Assembly: GCF_011250565.1 (NCBI RefSeq)
Contig: NZ_JAANMS010000008.1
Coordinates: forward strand, 42,971-106,970
Direction of reading: 5' to 3'
Source: Nocardioides sp. IC4_145
GTDB lineage: Bacteria > Actinomycetota > Actinomycetes > Propionibacteriales > Nocardioidaceae
DNA: 64,000 nucleotides
A program made the position numbers and the translations under genes. Every line of letters starts with the position of its first letter. The stretch's first letter is position 1. A model generated the notes under the pieces. That model did no database searches. It was not told where the DNA came from and saw only the letters and a list, made by a program, of their open reading frames with translations. Positions 11,635 to 19,880 of this stretch are shown here, piece after piece.

Positions 11635-11640
11635 CAGACT
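11635..11640 (+). promoter_or_regulatory. Candidate -10 (CAGACT) for the rpsP operon
   Basis: The word TGGCAGACT (11632-11640) recurs upstream of rplS (14421-14429), so it may be a shared promoter core for ribosomal genes. TTCGCC at 11611-11616 is a weak -35 at 18 nt. The leader to rpsP would be about 125 nt. Confidence 0.4.
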
Positions 11641-11771
11641 TCCCCGCTGAGTCCTGCGCGCCCGGACCCTCTCACCCGGGCCCGCGAGACCCATCCGAGG
11701 AGCCCGACCCGGTCCCCACCTGGTGGCGGTGCGCCTCACCACACACGACATCCTGAGGAGACACCACAGCT

Positions 11772-12320
11772 GTGGCCGTCAAGATCCGTTTGAAGCGCCT
11801 GGGCAAGGTCCGGGTGCCGCAGTACCGCATCGTCGTCGTCGACTCGCGCAAGAAGCGCGACGGTCGCGTCCTCGAGGAGATCGGCAAGTACCACCCCAAG
11901 GAGGACCCCTCGTACATCGAGGTCGTCTCCGAGCGGGCGCAGTACTGGCTGGGCGTCGGCGCGCAGCCGACCGAGCCCGTCGCAGCGATCCTCAAGGTGA
12001 CCGGCGACTGGCAGAAGTTCAAGGGTGAGCCGGGCGCCGAGGGCACCCTGCGCCATGCCGAGCCCAAGCGCGACAAGCTCGAGATCTTCAACGAGGCCCT
12101 TAAGGAGGCCCAGAGCGAGCCCCGCGGTGACGCCGTCACCAAGAAGGCCGCCAAGAAGACCGAGGCCGCCGAGTCCGAGTCCGCCGCGGCCCCCGAGGCC
12201 AACGTGACCCCCGCGGTCGAGACCCCCGAGGGTGCGACCGAGGAGGCCGAGGCGATCGAGACCGCCGAGACCACGTCGGACGCCGACCCCGAGCGTCCTG
12301 ACGCGGACAAGCAGGCCTGA
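11772..12320 (+). CDS. rpsP: 30S ribosomal protein S16
   Basis: Structural protein of the small ribosomal subunit. The conserved core [20 protein letters not shown] through the YHPKED segment is intact. Total length is 182 residues, about twice the bacterial norm, because of a C-terminal tail from about residue 115 rich in Ala, Glu and Thr (for example [15 protein letters not shown]). Such tails are common in actinobacterial S16 and probably disordered. GTG start. It heads the operon rpsP-khpA-rimM-trmD, in the usual order. Confidence 0.97.
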   Translation: MAVKIRLKRLGKVRVPQYRIVVVDSRKKRDGRVLEEIGKYHPKEDPSYIEVVSERAQYWLGVGAQPTEPVAAILKVTGDWQKFKGEPGAEGTLRHAEPKRDKLEIFNEALKEAQSEPRGDAVTKKAAKKTEAAESESAAAPEANVTPAVETPEGATEEAEAIETAETTSDADPERPDADKQA

Positions 12321-12325
12321 GCCCG

Positions 12326-12565
12326 ATGCTGGCCGACGCGCTCGAGCACCTGGTCCGCGGCGTCGTGGACAACCCCGACGACGTGGTCGTCCGGGACAAG
12401 CAGCTGCGCCGCGGCTCCGTCCTGGAGGTCCGGGTCCACCCCGACGACCTCGGCAAGGTGATCGGTCGCGGCGGACGCACCGCGTCGGCGTTCCGCACCG
12501 TCGTCTCGGCCCTGGCCGGCCGCGAGGGTGCGCGGATCGACTTCGTCGACGTCGACCGGCGCTGA
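12326..12565 (+). CDS. khpA: KH-domain RNA-binding protein KhpA
   Basis: A single KH domain protein of 79 residues with the GxxG loop in KVIGRGGRTASAFR. KhpA partners with KhpB/Jag in RNA binding, affecting division and small RNAs in Gram-positives (family knowledge). It starts 5 nt after rpsP, the standard location between rpsP and rimM. The whole protein is the KH fold, with no extensions. Confidence 0.95.
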   Translation: MLADALEHLVRGVVDNPDDVVVRDKQLRRGSVLEVRVHPDDLGKVIGRGGRTASAFRTVVSALAGREGARIDFVDVDRR

Positions 12566-12593
12566 CCGGCGACACTGCGTCAGCAGGCATTGG

Positions 12594-12627
12594 ACGGGTG
12601 CCGCTCCCTGCGGGGAGCGGCACCCGT
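12594..12627 (+). terminator. Hairpin between khpA and rimM
   Basis: Perfect 15-bp arms (12594-12608 and 12613-12627) with a TGCG loop, 28 nt after khpA. No T-run. It may reduce transcription into rimM-trmD relative to rpsP. Confidence 0.7.
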
Positions 12628-12660
12628 TCGCATTTCACGAGTGCACCGAGGAGAGCAGCA

Positions 12661-13209
12661 GTGGAGACGATCGAGCTGGTCGTGGGGCGCATCGGCAAGC
12701 CGCACGGCCTCCGCGGCGAGGTCACGGTCGACGTGCGGACCGACGAGCCGGAGCGGCGGTACGCCGTGGGCTCGCGGCTGCGCGCCGAGCCGCCGAAGGG
12801 CGCCGCGTCGTCGCTGCGCACGCTGACGGTCGCGAGCTCGCGCTGGCACCAGACCACGCTGCTGGTCGCGTTCGAGGAGATCGGTGACCGCAACGCCGCG
12901 GAGGCCGCACGCGGCATCGTGCTCCACGCGACCGTCCCGGTCGACGAGACCCCCGCCGACCCCGACGAGTACTACGACCACCAGCTCGTCGGCCTGGCGG
13001 CGTACGACCTCGAGGGGGCGGAGCTCGGCGCCGTCACCGGGCTCGTCCACGGTGGCGCGCAGGACCTCCTGGCGATCCGCACGCCGGACGGTCGCGACAC
13101 GCTGGTGCCGTTCGTCAAGGCGCTCGTGCCCGAGGTCGACCTCGAGGCCGGCCGCGTCGTCGTCGCCGACCGGCCCGGGCTCGTCACGCCGCTGCCCGAG
13201 GACGCGTGA
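12661..13209 (+). CDS. rimM: Ribosome maturation factor RimM
   Basis: 16S processing factor that binds S19 in the 30S head. It has 182 residues, normal length. The N-terminal motif [16 protein letters not shown] and the PRC-barrel part ([32 protein letters not shown]) are intact. GTG 12661 is chosen because GAGGAG sits about 8 nt upstream and the longer frame extends through rpsP/khpA. A hairpin separates it from khpA; trmD follows after 7 nt. Confidence 0.97.
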   Translation: METIELVVGRIGKPHGLRGEVTVDVRTDEPERRYAVGSRLRAEPPKGAASSLRTLTVASSRWHQTTLLVAFEEIGDRNAAEAARGIVLHATVPVDETPADPDEYYDHQLVGLAAYDLEGAELGAVTGLVHGGAQDLLAIRTPDGRDTLVPFVKALVPEVDLEAGRVVVADRPGLVTPLPEDA

Positions 13210-13216
13210 GCCGGCC

Positions 13217-14383
13217 GTGCGGCTGGACTACCTGACGATCTTCCCCGACTACCTCGCCCCGCTGCAGCTGTCGCTGCCCGGCAAGGCGGTCGCCTCGGGG
13301 CTGCTCGAGGTGCACGTGCACGACCTGCGGCACTGGACGCACGACCGGCACCGCACGGTCGACGACACGCCGTACGGCGGCGGCGCCGGCATGGTGCTCA
13401 AGCCCGAGCCGTTCGGCGAGGCCCTCGACGAGCTGTTCGCCGAGGGAGGTCCGGCGGGCGCGACCGTCGTGGTCACGACCCCGTCGGGCGAGCCGTTCAC
13501 CCAGGAGCTCGCGCGCGAGCTGGCCACGCGGGACCGGCTGGTCTTCGCGTGCGGGCGCTACGAGGGCATCGACCAGCGCGTGCTCGACCACGCGCGGACG
13601 CTGACCGAGGTCCGGGAGGTCTCGATCGGCGACTACGTGCTCAACGGGGGAGAGGTCGCGGCGCTCGCCATCACCGAAGCGGTCGTGCGGCTGCTGCCGG
13701 GCTTCATGGGCAACGCCGCCTCGCTCGTCGAGGAGTCGCACGAGGGCGGCCTGCTCGAGCACCCCGTCTACACCAAGCCCGCGTCCTGGCGCGGCCACGA
13801 CGTCCCGCCGGTCCTGCTCTCCGGCGACCACGGCGCGATCGCGGCCTGGCGCCACGAGCAGGCGGTACGCCGCACGGCCGAGCGCCGCCCCGACCTCGCC
13901 CACCCCTCGCAGGTGCTCGACGGGGTCGAGGTGCGGCTCGCGCAGCCGGCGGACGCACCCGAGCTGTTCGTGCTCCAGCGCGCGAGCTGGGTCGCCGAGC
14001 AGCACGACAACCCGGGGCTGCGGATCCCCGCGCTCCACGAGACCTACGACGAGTTCGTCGACTGGCTGGCCCGCGACCACGTGCTGGTCGCGCGGGCCGG
14101 CGGTCGGCTCGTCGGCGCGGTGCGTGGGTCGCTGGCCGACGACGGCACCACGTGGCACGTCGGGCGGCTGATGGTCGCGCCCGACCTCGGCGGTCGCGGG
14201 CTCGGCCGGCGGTTGCTGGAGGCGGTCGAGGCCGCGGCGCCGGCCGGCGTGGCGGCGTACGAGCTGTTCACGGGGGCGGGCAGCACGCGCAACCAGCGGA
14301 TCTACAAGAAGGCGGGCTACCGGCACGCCGGGGAGCTCGAGCCGGGCGTCGTGCGGATGGTCAAGCGGGCCGGACGGCGCTGA
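13217..14383 (+). CDS. trmD: tRNA (guanine37-N1)-methyltransferase TrmD fused to a GNAT acetyltransferase domain
   Basis: Residues 1 to about 236 are TrmD, the SPOUT enzyme making m1G37 in t[13 protein letters not shown] (54-63), YEGIDQRV, and the knot sequence [11 protein letters not shown] (136-146). Residues 237-388 form a complete GNAT domain with [20 protein letters not shown] (315-334, acetyl-CoA loop). The join is a short linker ([14 protein letters not shown]) in one uninterrupted frame. I recall such TrmD/GNAT fusions being annotated in some Nocardioides-like bacteria, but the acetyl acceptor is not known to me. GTG start, 7 nt after rimM, last gene of the rpsP operon. Confidence 0.92.
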   Translation: MRLDYLTIFPDYLAPLQLSLPGKAVASGLLEVHVHDLRHWTHDRHRTVDDTPYGGGAGMVLKPEPFGEALDELFAEGGPAGATVVVTTPSGEPFTQELARELATRDRLVFACGRYEGIDQRVLDHARTLTEVREVSIGDYVLNGGEVAALAITEAVVRLLPGFMGNAASLVEESHEGGLLEHPVYTKPASWRGHDVPPVLLSGDHGAIAAWRHEQAVRRTAERRPDLAHPSQVLDGVEVRLAQPADAPELFVLQRASWVAEQHDNPGLRIPALHETYDEFVDWLARDHVLVARAGGRLVGAVRGSLADDGTTWHVGRLMVAPDLGGRGLGRRLLEAVEAAAPAGVAAYELFTGAGSTRNQRIYKKAGYRHAGELEPGVVRMVKRAGRR

Positions 14384-14423
14384 ACGGTCCCGGGAAGATT
14401 TCTGGCCGTCGAGCCCGCTGTGG

Positions 14424-14429
14424 CAGACT
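14424..14429 (+). promoter_or_regulatory. Candidate -10 (CAGACT) for rplS
   Basis: Repeats the TGGCAGACT word seen before rpsP. A weak -35 (TTCTGG, 14400-14405) lies 18 nt upstream. The 214-nt trmD-rplS gap otherwise holds only a roughly 160-nt leader with no recognised structure. Confidence 0.4.
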
Positions 14430-14597
14430 GACCCACCGGCCCAGTCGGCCGAAGGACCGCTCCGAGGAACACACGGAGGGTCCGCGTCGGGCTCCTGCCA
14501 CAGGGGGAGTCCTGCGCCGCCGGCCACCAGCACTGCGCCACCCGCACCGTACCTTTCGATCACCGCGGCTGACCTGTGGCACTCGCGAGGAGCAGTC

Positions 14598-14951
14598 ATG
14601 ACCAACAACCTGGTGGCCGAGATCGGCAACAGCCTCAAGCGCGACGACGTCCCGGCCTTCCGCGCCGGCGACACCGTCAAGGTCCACGTCAAGGTCGTCG
14701 AGGGCAACCGGTCCCGCGTCCAGATCTTCCAGGGCGTCGTCATCCGCGTCCAGGGCGCCGGCATCGGCCGCACCTTCACCGTCCGCAAGGTCTCCTTCGG
14801 CGTCGGCGTCGAGCGCACCTTCCCGCTCAACAGCCCGATCTTCGAGCAGATCGAGATCGTCACCCGCGGTGACGTCCGCCGGGCGAAGCTGTACTACCTG
14901 CGCAACCTCCGCGGCAAGGCCGCGAAGATCAAGGAGCGCCGCGACGCCTGA
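14598..14951 (+). CDS. rplS: 50S ribosomal protein L19
   Basis: Large-subunit protein at the 30S/50S interface. It has 117 residues, standard size, with [19 protein letters not shown], the [15 protein letters not shown] segment and the [14 protein letters not shown] end. ATG with GAGGAG about 8 nt upstream. It has its own promoter region rather than following trmD closely. A leaderless lepB promoter follows directly. Confidence 0.98.
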   Translation: MTNNLVAEIGNSLKRDDVPAFRAGDTVKVHVKVVEGNRSRVQIFQGVVIRVQGAGIGRTFTVRKVSFGVGVERTFPLNSPIFEQIEIVTRGDVRRAKLYYLRNLRGKAAKIKERRDA

Positions 14952-14987
14952 GCGCTGACCAGGTGCTGGGGCAGGACACCTCCTCCC

Positions 14988-14993
14988 TAGACT
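14988..14993 (+). promoter_or_regulatory. -10 TAGACT, leaderless start of lepB
   Basis: TAGACT, 6 nt spacer, then GTG 15000. No ribosome binding site lies between, which supports a leaderless transcript. Confidence 0.6.
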
Positions 14994-14999
14994 CTGCGC

Positions 15000-15821
15000 G
15001 TGACCACCGAAGACCGCGACCTCGATCCCGCTGACGACACCGTCGGCACACCGGACGGGTCGCGGTCTTCGTCGTCTCCGGCCGCCGGGGACCTCGAGGG
15101 CGACGGCAAGAAGAAGCGCAAGCACCTGCCCGTGTGGCAGGAGACGATCCTGCTGCTCGGCATCGCGCTCGTCCTGGCGGTGGTCATCAAGGCGCTGTTC
15201 GTCCAGGCGTTCTACATCCCCTCGGAGTCGATGGAGCCGGGGCTCGTCAGGGACGACCGGATCCTCGTGCAGAAGGTGTCCTACTGGTTCGGCGGGGAGC
15301 CGCAGCGCGGCGACGTCGTGGTCTTCGAGGACCCGGGCAGCTGGCTGAGCAGCGCCGAGCAGGGCGAGCCGTCCAACGGCCTCACCTCGCTGATGGCCAA
15401 GATCGGGCTCTACCCGACCGGCGGCCACCTCGTGAAGCGCGTCGTCGGCGTCGCTGGCGACACCATCACCTGCTGCGACAAGAAGGGCCGCATCTCGGTC
15501 AACGGCAAGGCGTTGAACGAGGAGGCCTACGTCAAGCAGGAGAAGGGCATCGACTGCCGCGGCCCGATGACCGGCAACTGCAGCTGGTCGGCCGGGCCGG
15601 TGCCCGAGGGGCAGCTGTTCGTCATGGGCGACAACCGCGGGCACTCCGCGGACTCCAGCGCCCACCTGTGCCTGCCCGAGCAGGAGACCGACTGCACCAA
15701 GAACCCCTACGTGCCGGTCGACTCCGTCGTCGGCAAGGTGTTCGTGCTGCTCTGGCCGACCGACCGATTCGACTGGGTGGGGCGTCCCGACGCGTTCGCG
15801 GACGTGCCCGACCCGTCCTGA
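15000..15821 (+). CDS. lepB: Signal peptidase I LepB
   Basis: Membrane serine protease removing signal peptides from exported proteins. It has 273 residues: a charged cytoplasmic N-terminus (1-42), one membrane helix (about 48-68), then the outside catalytic domain. Catalytic Ser77 is in IPSESMEPG and the general base Lys146 in HLVKRVVGVAGD; MGDNRGHSADSS is the conserved box E-like motif. Two cysteine pairs (TCCDKK and DCRG...NCSW) may form disulfides. Likely leaderless. The rnhB GTG lies 15 nt after the stop. Confidence 0.96.
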   Translation: MTTEDRDLDPADDTVGTPDGSRSSSSPAAGDLEGDGKKKRKHLPVWQETILLLGIALVLAVVIKALFVQAFYIPSESMEPGLVRDDRILVQKVSYWFGGEPQRGDVVVFEDPGSWLSSAEQGEPSNGLTSLMAKIGLYPTGGHLVKRVVGVAGDTITCCDKKGRISVNGKALNEEAYVKQEKGIDCRGPMTGNCSWSAGPVPEGQLFVMGDNRGHSADSSAHLCLPEQETDCTKNPYVPVDSVVGKVFVLLWPTDRFDWVGRPDAFADVPDPS

Positions 15822-15836
15822 CCCTCCCGGGAACCC

Positions 15837-16571
15837 GTGTCCGTCCTCCCACGTGGCTCGACCGTCCGGCGTGACGCCGGGATCTACGGCTACGAGCGTG
15901 CCCTCCGCCGCCACGGCATCGAGCCGATCGCCGGCGTCGACGAGGCCGGCCGCGGCGCCTGCGCCGGCCCGCTCGTCGCCGGCGCCTGCATCCTGCCGTC
16001 CGGCAAGTCGGGCATCGTCCCCGGCCTCGCCGACAGCAAGCTGCTGACCGAGAAGGCCCGCGAGCGCTGCTACGACCAGGTGGTACGTCGTGCCGTCGCC
16101 TGGTCGGTCGTCGTCGTCCCGCACGACGAGTGCGACCGGCTCGGCATGCACGTCGCGAACGTCGAGGCGCTGCGCCGGGCCGTCGCCCTGCTCGACGTCC
16201 CACCCGCCTACGTGCTCACCGACGGGTTCCCCGTGGACGGCCTGGGCGTGCCCGGGCTCGCGGTCTGGAAGGGGGACCGGGTCGCCGCCTGCATCGCCGC
16301 GGCCTCGGTGCTCGCGAAGGTCACCCGCGACCGCATCATGCGCGAGATGGACGCCGACTGGCCGGCGTACGACTTCAAGACGCACAAGGGCTACATCACC
16401 GACACCCACAGCGCCGCGCTGCTCGAGCACGGACCCTCGCCGGTGCACCGGATGCGCTTCGTCAACGTCCGCCGGGCGGCCGGGCTCGAGCCCGCGGTCG
16501 ACGTGCACAATGAGGTCGCGGACGTCGCCGAGGCCGTCGAGGACGCCGCCGCCCTGGAGGGGATGTCATGA
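15837..16571 (+). CDS. rnhB: Ribonuclease HII
   Basis: Removes RNA from RNA-DNA hybrids and single ribonucleotides from DNA. It has 244 residues. The active-site opening IAGVDEAGRG gives D35 and E36; further conserved parts are DSKLLTEKARE and AAASVLAKVTRDRIM, and the KGYITDTHSAAL segment. An acidic C-terminal tail (DVAEAVEDAAALEG) extends past the core. The stop overlaps the next gene's ATG by 4 bp. Confidence 0.96.
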   Translation: MSVLPRGSTVRRDAGIYGYERALRRHGIEPIAGVDEAGRGACAGPLVAGACILPSGKSGIVPGLADSKLLTEKARERCYDQVVRRAVAWSVVVVPHDECDRLGMHVANVEALRRAVALLDVPPAYVLTDGFPVDGLGVPGLAVWKGDRVAACIAAASVLAKVTRDRIMREMDADWPAYDFKTHKGYITDTHSAALLEHGPSPVHRMRFVNVRRAAGLEPAVDVHNEVADVAEAVEDAAALEGMS

Positions 16572-16876
16572 GCGCGGAGGACCTCGAGAAGTACGAGGCC
16601 GAGATGGAGCTGACGCTCTACCGGGAGTACCGCGACGTCGTCGGCATCTTCAAGTACGTCGTCGAGACCGACCGCCGCTTCTACCTGTGCAACCAGGTCG
16701 ACGTGAAGGCGCGCACCGAGGCCGGCGACGTCTTCTTCGAGGTCTCCATGTCCGACGCCTGGGTCTGGGACATGTACCGCCCCGCCCGCTTCGCCAAGAA
16801 CGTGAAAGTGCTCACGTTCAAGGACGTGAACGTCGAGGAGCTCCAACCTTCGGACATCTCTCCGCCGAAGACATAG
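16568..16876 (+). CDS. DUF2469 family protein
   Basis: A 102-residue protein, conserved across actinobacteria between rnhB and yraN and of unknown function. It starts MSAEDLEKYEAEMELTLYRE and contains YLCNQVDVKAR and DAWVWDMYRPARF. It has no signal peptide or membrane helix. ATG overlaps rnhB by 4 bp. In this genome the following yraN gene is displaced by about 5 kb of TadE/TadG-like genes. Confidence 0.93.
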   Translation: MSAEDLEKYEAEMELTLYREYRDVVGIFKYVVETDRRFYLCNQVDVKARTEAGDVFFEVSMSDAWVWDMYRPARFAKNVKVLTFKDVNVEELQPSDISPPKT

Positions 16877-16918
16877 CCCGAACGGGCCATTTCGCCCCAT
16901 GGTGCTAAGCATCCGTCC

Positions 16919-16924
16919 TATGGT
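16919..16924 (+). promoter_or_regulatory. Candidate -10 (TATGGT) for the first TadE/TadG pair
   Basis: TANNNT hexamer 21 nt before GTG 16946; a strong GGGGGAGG ribosome binding site (16932-16939) lies between them. Confidence 0.4.
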
Positions 16925-16945
16925 CGACGCCGGGGGAGGACGGTC

Positions 16946-17458
16946 GTGGGGGCCGTCCCGGACGAGCGTGTGCAGGGGTGGGTCGTGGCTGGTCGCAGGA
17001 TGCTTGCGCGCCGCGGCGACCGTGGCGCCGCGGCTGTGGAGTTCGCCCTCGTCGCCCCGCTGCTGTTGCTCCTCCTTTTCGGCATCATCAGCTACGGCTA
17101 CATGCTGAGCTTCCGCCAGGCGTTGAGCCAGGCCGCCGCGGAGGGCGCACGCGCCGCTGCTGTCGCCCCCGTCGCGGCCAACCGGCAAGCCGACGCCATG
17201 GCGGCTCTCAACGAAGGGCTTGCGTCGTACGGCGTGAGCTGCACGTCGACCGGTCTGATGAAGGGGTCGACGCCCGTCGGGACCTGCAGTGTCTCGACGC
17301 CGACGTCCTGCACCGGTTCCGGCACGACGTCGCCGCTGTGCATCAAGGTGAGCGTCGACTACCTCTATGGCGCGCACCCGCTGACTCCCGCGTTCCCCGG
17401 GCTCGGCGCTGTTCTTCCCGATCACCTCCAGTACTCGTCCTCGGCCCGGGTGAGCTAG
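16946..17458 (+). CDS. TadE-like pilus-assembly minor pseudopilin
   Basis: A 170-residue protein with the TadE hallmark GDRGAAAVEFALVAPLLLLLLFG: a Glu right at the start of a single hydrophobic helix, like type IV pilin segments. The rest is predicted outside the membrane and has four cysteines. TadE proteins are minor components of Flp/Tad pili. GTG 16946 is chosen for its strong ribosome binding site 6 nt upstream; GTG 16985 is possible. The TadG-like gene follows with no gap. No tadA ATPase, tadB/C or flp gene is present in the window. Confidence 0.85.
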   Translation: MGAVPDERVQGWVVAGRRMLARRGDRGAAAVEFALVAPLLLLLLFGIISYGYMLSFRQALSQAAAEGARAAAVAPVAANRQADAMAALNEGLASYGVSCTSTGLMKGSTPVGTCSVSTPTSCTGSGTTSPLCIKVSVDYLYGAHPLTPAFPGLGAVLPDHLQYSSSARVS

Positions 17459-19273
17459 GTGTCCCGTCACCGAGACGACCGCGGTGGAGTCACAGTCCTC
17501 GTCGCCGTCGCGATGGCCGTCCTCGTGCTGATCGCGGCGTTCGCCGTCGACCTCGGGATGCAACGCGTGGCTCGGCGAGACATGCAGGCGGTCGCGGACG
17601 TCGTCGCCATGGACCTGTCGCGCGAGCTGAAGGGGCAGTCCACGGGCACGATCCTGGACAGCGCCGCTTTCAAGACGGCCGTCGCACAGAGCGTTGCCCG
17701 CAACGACGACAACATCCTCGGCGCCGCTCCGACGCTGCTCGTGGAGGTCGGACTGGTGTCGGCCACCTCCTTCATACCCACCGGCAGCCTCACCCATCGC
17801 GCGGGCGACAGTGCCGTCGGGACCGTCACGAAGACGACGCCGGGTGCGCTACCCAACGCAGTGCGGGTGACGGCCAACGGCGGTGTGGACTTCGCGTTCA
17901 CAAGCGGGCGCGGCGACGTGTCGCGGACCGCTGTAAGCACCACGCAGAGTTACGCGTGTTTCCGCGTCGGCTCGTACGCCCTGTCGGTAGATCCGGGCAA
18001 CCCGAACGACCCGGAGTCGAAGCTGATCAATGCGCTCTTGGGTGACGCGCTCAATGTCACGGCGATCGGCTACCACGGCCTGGCGGATGCCAACATCTCC
18101 CTCGCCGGCATCGCCGCGGCGCTGAATGTCGGATCGCCGGAGGGGTTGGCTGCAGTCGAGGGCCTGACGGTGCGACACCTGGTGGAGGTCTCGGCCGCGG
18201 TGCTGCTGCGCGAGGCCGGCGCAGTGACCGCTGACGTCTCCCTGTTGCAGTCCCTGCAGGAGAAGGCGTCGGTGCTGCTCGATGCGACCATCGATCTGGA
18301 CCGGGTCCTCACGCTGACCACCGCGAGCCCGGCGGCGTTGGCGACGGACATCAACGTCCTGGACCTCCTTGCGGGTGCGGTCCTCGTCGCCAACGGTGAG
18401 AACCTCCTCAAGACCGGAGTGATCTGGAACGAGCCGGCCATCTCCAAGGGAGAAGTGCTTCTCCAGGTCATTGAAGCGCCGCGGCAGGGCTGTGGTCCGA
18501 TCGGGACCAAGGTCTCGACGTCGCAGGTCAAGCTGCACACGACCATCGAGCTTCAGCCAGGTTCGAAGTTGTGGAACCTCGACGTCGTCAAGGTCGACGG
18601 CAAGGTGCCGTTGGTCGTGGACGTCGATGTAGCGAAAGCCGACGCCACTCTCACGCGAATCAAGTGTGGAGCCGGCTCGACCGCGGACAAGCAGGAAGTA
18701 GACGTCCAGGTCGACCGGAGCAACATCAGGCTGGGACTCAGTGCACCGCTCCATCTGAGTGGAACGCTGGGCCTCGGTTCGCTCGTCAACGACCTCTGGT
18801 CGCTTCTCAGCCGTCTTGGATTGGGCAACCTGCTCACCACCCTCTTCAGTCGCGCGCCGCAGCTACGCTTCGACATCACCGTCGAGGCGGGTGCCTCGCT
18901 GGACAGCGGATCGACCAGCTCCACCGCGCCCTTCAAGCATCCCGACCAGCAGTACGGAGCCCTGGTGCCGGTGTCCCCACGCGACACGCTCAAGCTGCCT
19001 GCCGCAAGTGTCGTGATCGGCGACATCACCGGCTCGGTGAGCCTCATCGTGGGCGGAGAGGACAAGGGCGAGGTCCTTCTGGGAGAACTAAACCTCGGCG
19101 GTCTGATCTCGGCGATCACGTCGGAGATCGTCAACAAGTCCGTCAACCCGCTCATCAACAACGTGAACGCGATTATCAACCCGCTGACGTCGATGCTGGG
19201 GATCACCGCCAATGGCGCCGACGTGATCGTGCAGGCGCCCCCGAGCTGCGACGTGCCACGCCTCGTCGGTTGA
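17459..19273 (+). CDS. TadG-like large secreted/membrane protein
   Basis: A 604-residue protein whose N-terminus has the Tad-type segment DDRGGVTVLVAVAMAVLVLI followed by AVDLGMQRVARRDMQAVADV, as in putative Flp pilus-assembly TadE/G-like proteins. The remainder is a long outside region with no domain I recognise. It is unusually rich in Leu, Val, Ala, Thr and Ser with recurring amphipathic stretches, and four well-spaced cysteines (near 167, 342, 405 and the C-terminus). The GTG start directly follows the tadE stop. Third codon positions hold clearly more A and T than in the housekeeping genes around it, suggesting different origin or weak selection. Confidence 0.75.
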   Translation: MSRHRDDRGGVTVLVAVAMAVLVLIAAFAVDLGMQRVARRDMQAVADVVAMDLSRELKGQSTGTILDSAAFKTAVAQSVARNDDNILGAAPTLLVEVGLVSATSFIPTGSLTHRAGDSAVGTVTKTTPGALPNAVRVTANGGVDFAFTSGRGDVSRTAVSTTQSYACFRVGSYALSVDPGNPNDPESKLINALLGDALNVTAIGYHGLADANISLAGIAAALNVGSPEGLAAVEGLTVRHLVEVSAAVLLREAGAVTADVSLLQSLQEKASVLLDATIDLDRVLTLTTASPAALATDINVLDLLAGAVLVANGENLLKTGVIWNEPAISKGEVLLQVIEAPRQGCGPIGTKVSTSQVKLHTTIELQPGSKLWNLDVVKVDGKVPLVVDVDVAKADATLTRIKCGAGSTADKQEVDVQVDRSNIRLGLSAPLHLSGTLGLGSLVNDLWSLLSRLGLGNLLTTLFSRAPQLRFDITVEAGASLDSGSTSSTAPFKHPDQQYGALVPVSPRDTLKLPAASVVIGDITGSVSLIVGGEDKGEVLLGELNLGGLISAITSEIVNKSVNPLINNVNAIINPLTSMLGITANGADVIVQAPPSCDVPRLVG

Positions 19274-19375
19274 CGGTCGTGACTTCCGCGTACGAGGAGT
19301 GGCGTTGCTCCGTCGTCCGGTCTAATCGAGTAGTCAGGTTGGACTACGGGGGCCGCTGGCGGCGGTGAGGGCCTC

Positions 19376-19381
19376 TACGCT
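19376..19381 (+). promoter_or_regulatory. Candidate -10 (TACGCT) for the second TadE/TadG pair
   Basis: Lies in the 151-nt gap after the first pair, 44 nt before the TTG start at 19425. No clear -35. Weak support. Confidence 0.3.
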
Positions 19382-19424
19382 TCTGCCCTCAGGCCATCGG
19401 GGGTCGTAGGGAGGAGCACCGGCT

Positions 19425-19880
19425 TTGTCGAGCCGCCGGCTCAGGGAGCGCCGCGGCGAGGGGCGGGGAGCGGCCGCAGTCGAGTTCGCACTGCTGCTGC
19501 CGCTCTTGCTGCTGCTCGTCTTCGGCATCATCCAGTACGGCCTGTACTTCTGGACGATGCAGGGAGGCAGCGACATCGCACGCGATGCCGCGCGCCTCTC
19601 GGCTGTCGGCATGCCCGACAAGTGCGCCGACTTCCAGAGCCGCGTCCGCGCAGAGGTCGATGCGCTGAACGGCGCCGGGGAAGCCGCGACGATCACCCGG
19701 ACGTACGACGACGCGCTGCCGAACGGGATCAACGTGGGCGACACGGTCGAGGTTCGCGTGGAGTTCCCGGCAGCAGACCTCAAGCTGCCGTTCCTCCCGT
19801 TCGTCAACGGTGGCCTGGTCTCCACGACGGCGCAGGCGCGGGTTGAGTACGTGCCGGTCGCACCTGAGGCCTGCACGTGA
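19425..19880 (+). CDS. TadE-like protein, second copy
   Basis: A 151-residue protein with GRGAAAVEFALLLPLLLLLVFG, the same Glu-plus-hydrophobic pilin-like segment as the gene at 16946. The external part is short, with two cysteines (residues near 66 and 150). Start is TTG 19425, supported by GGGAGGAG 8 nt upstream and by the position of the hydrophobic segment. Its stop overlaps the next GTG by 4 bp. Confidence 0.85.
   Translation: MSSRRLRERRGEGRGAAAVEFALLLPLLLLLVFGIIQYGLYFWTMQGGSDIARDAARLSAVGMPDKCADFQSRVRAEVDALNGAGEAATITRTYDDALPNGINVGDTVEVRVEFPAADLKLPFLPFVNGGLVSTTAQARVEYVPVAPEACT

Noticed and set aside
13184..14863. 559-residue minus-strand frame across trmD and rplS
   Set aside because: Antisense shadow; the plus-strand genes are certain.
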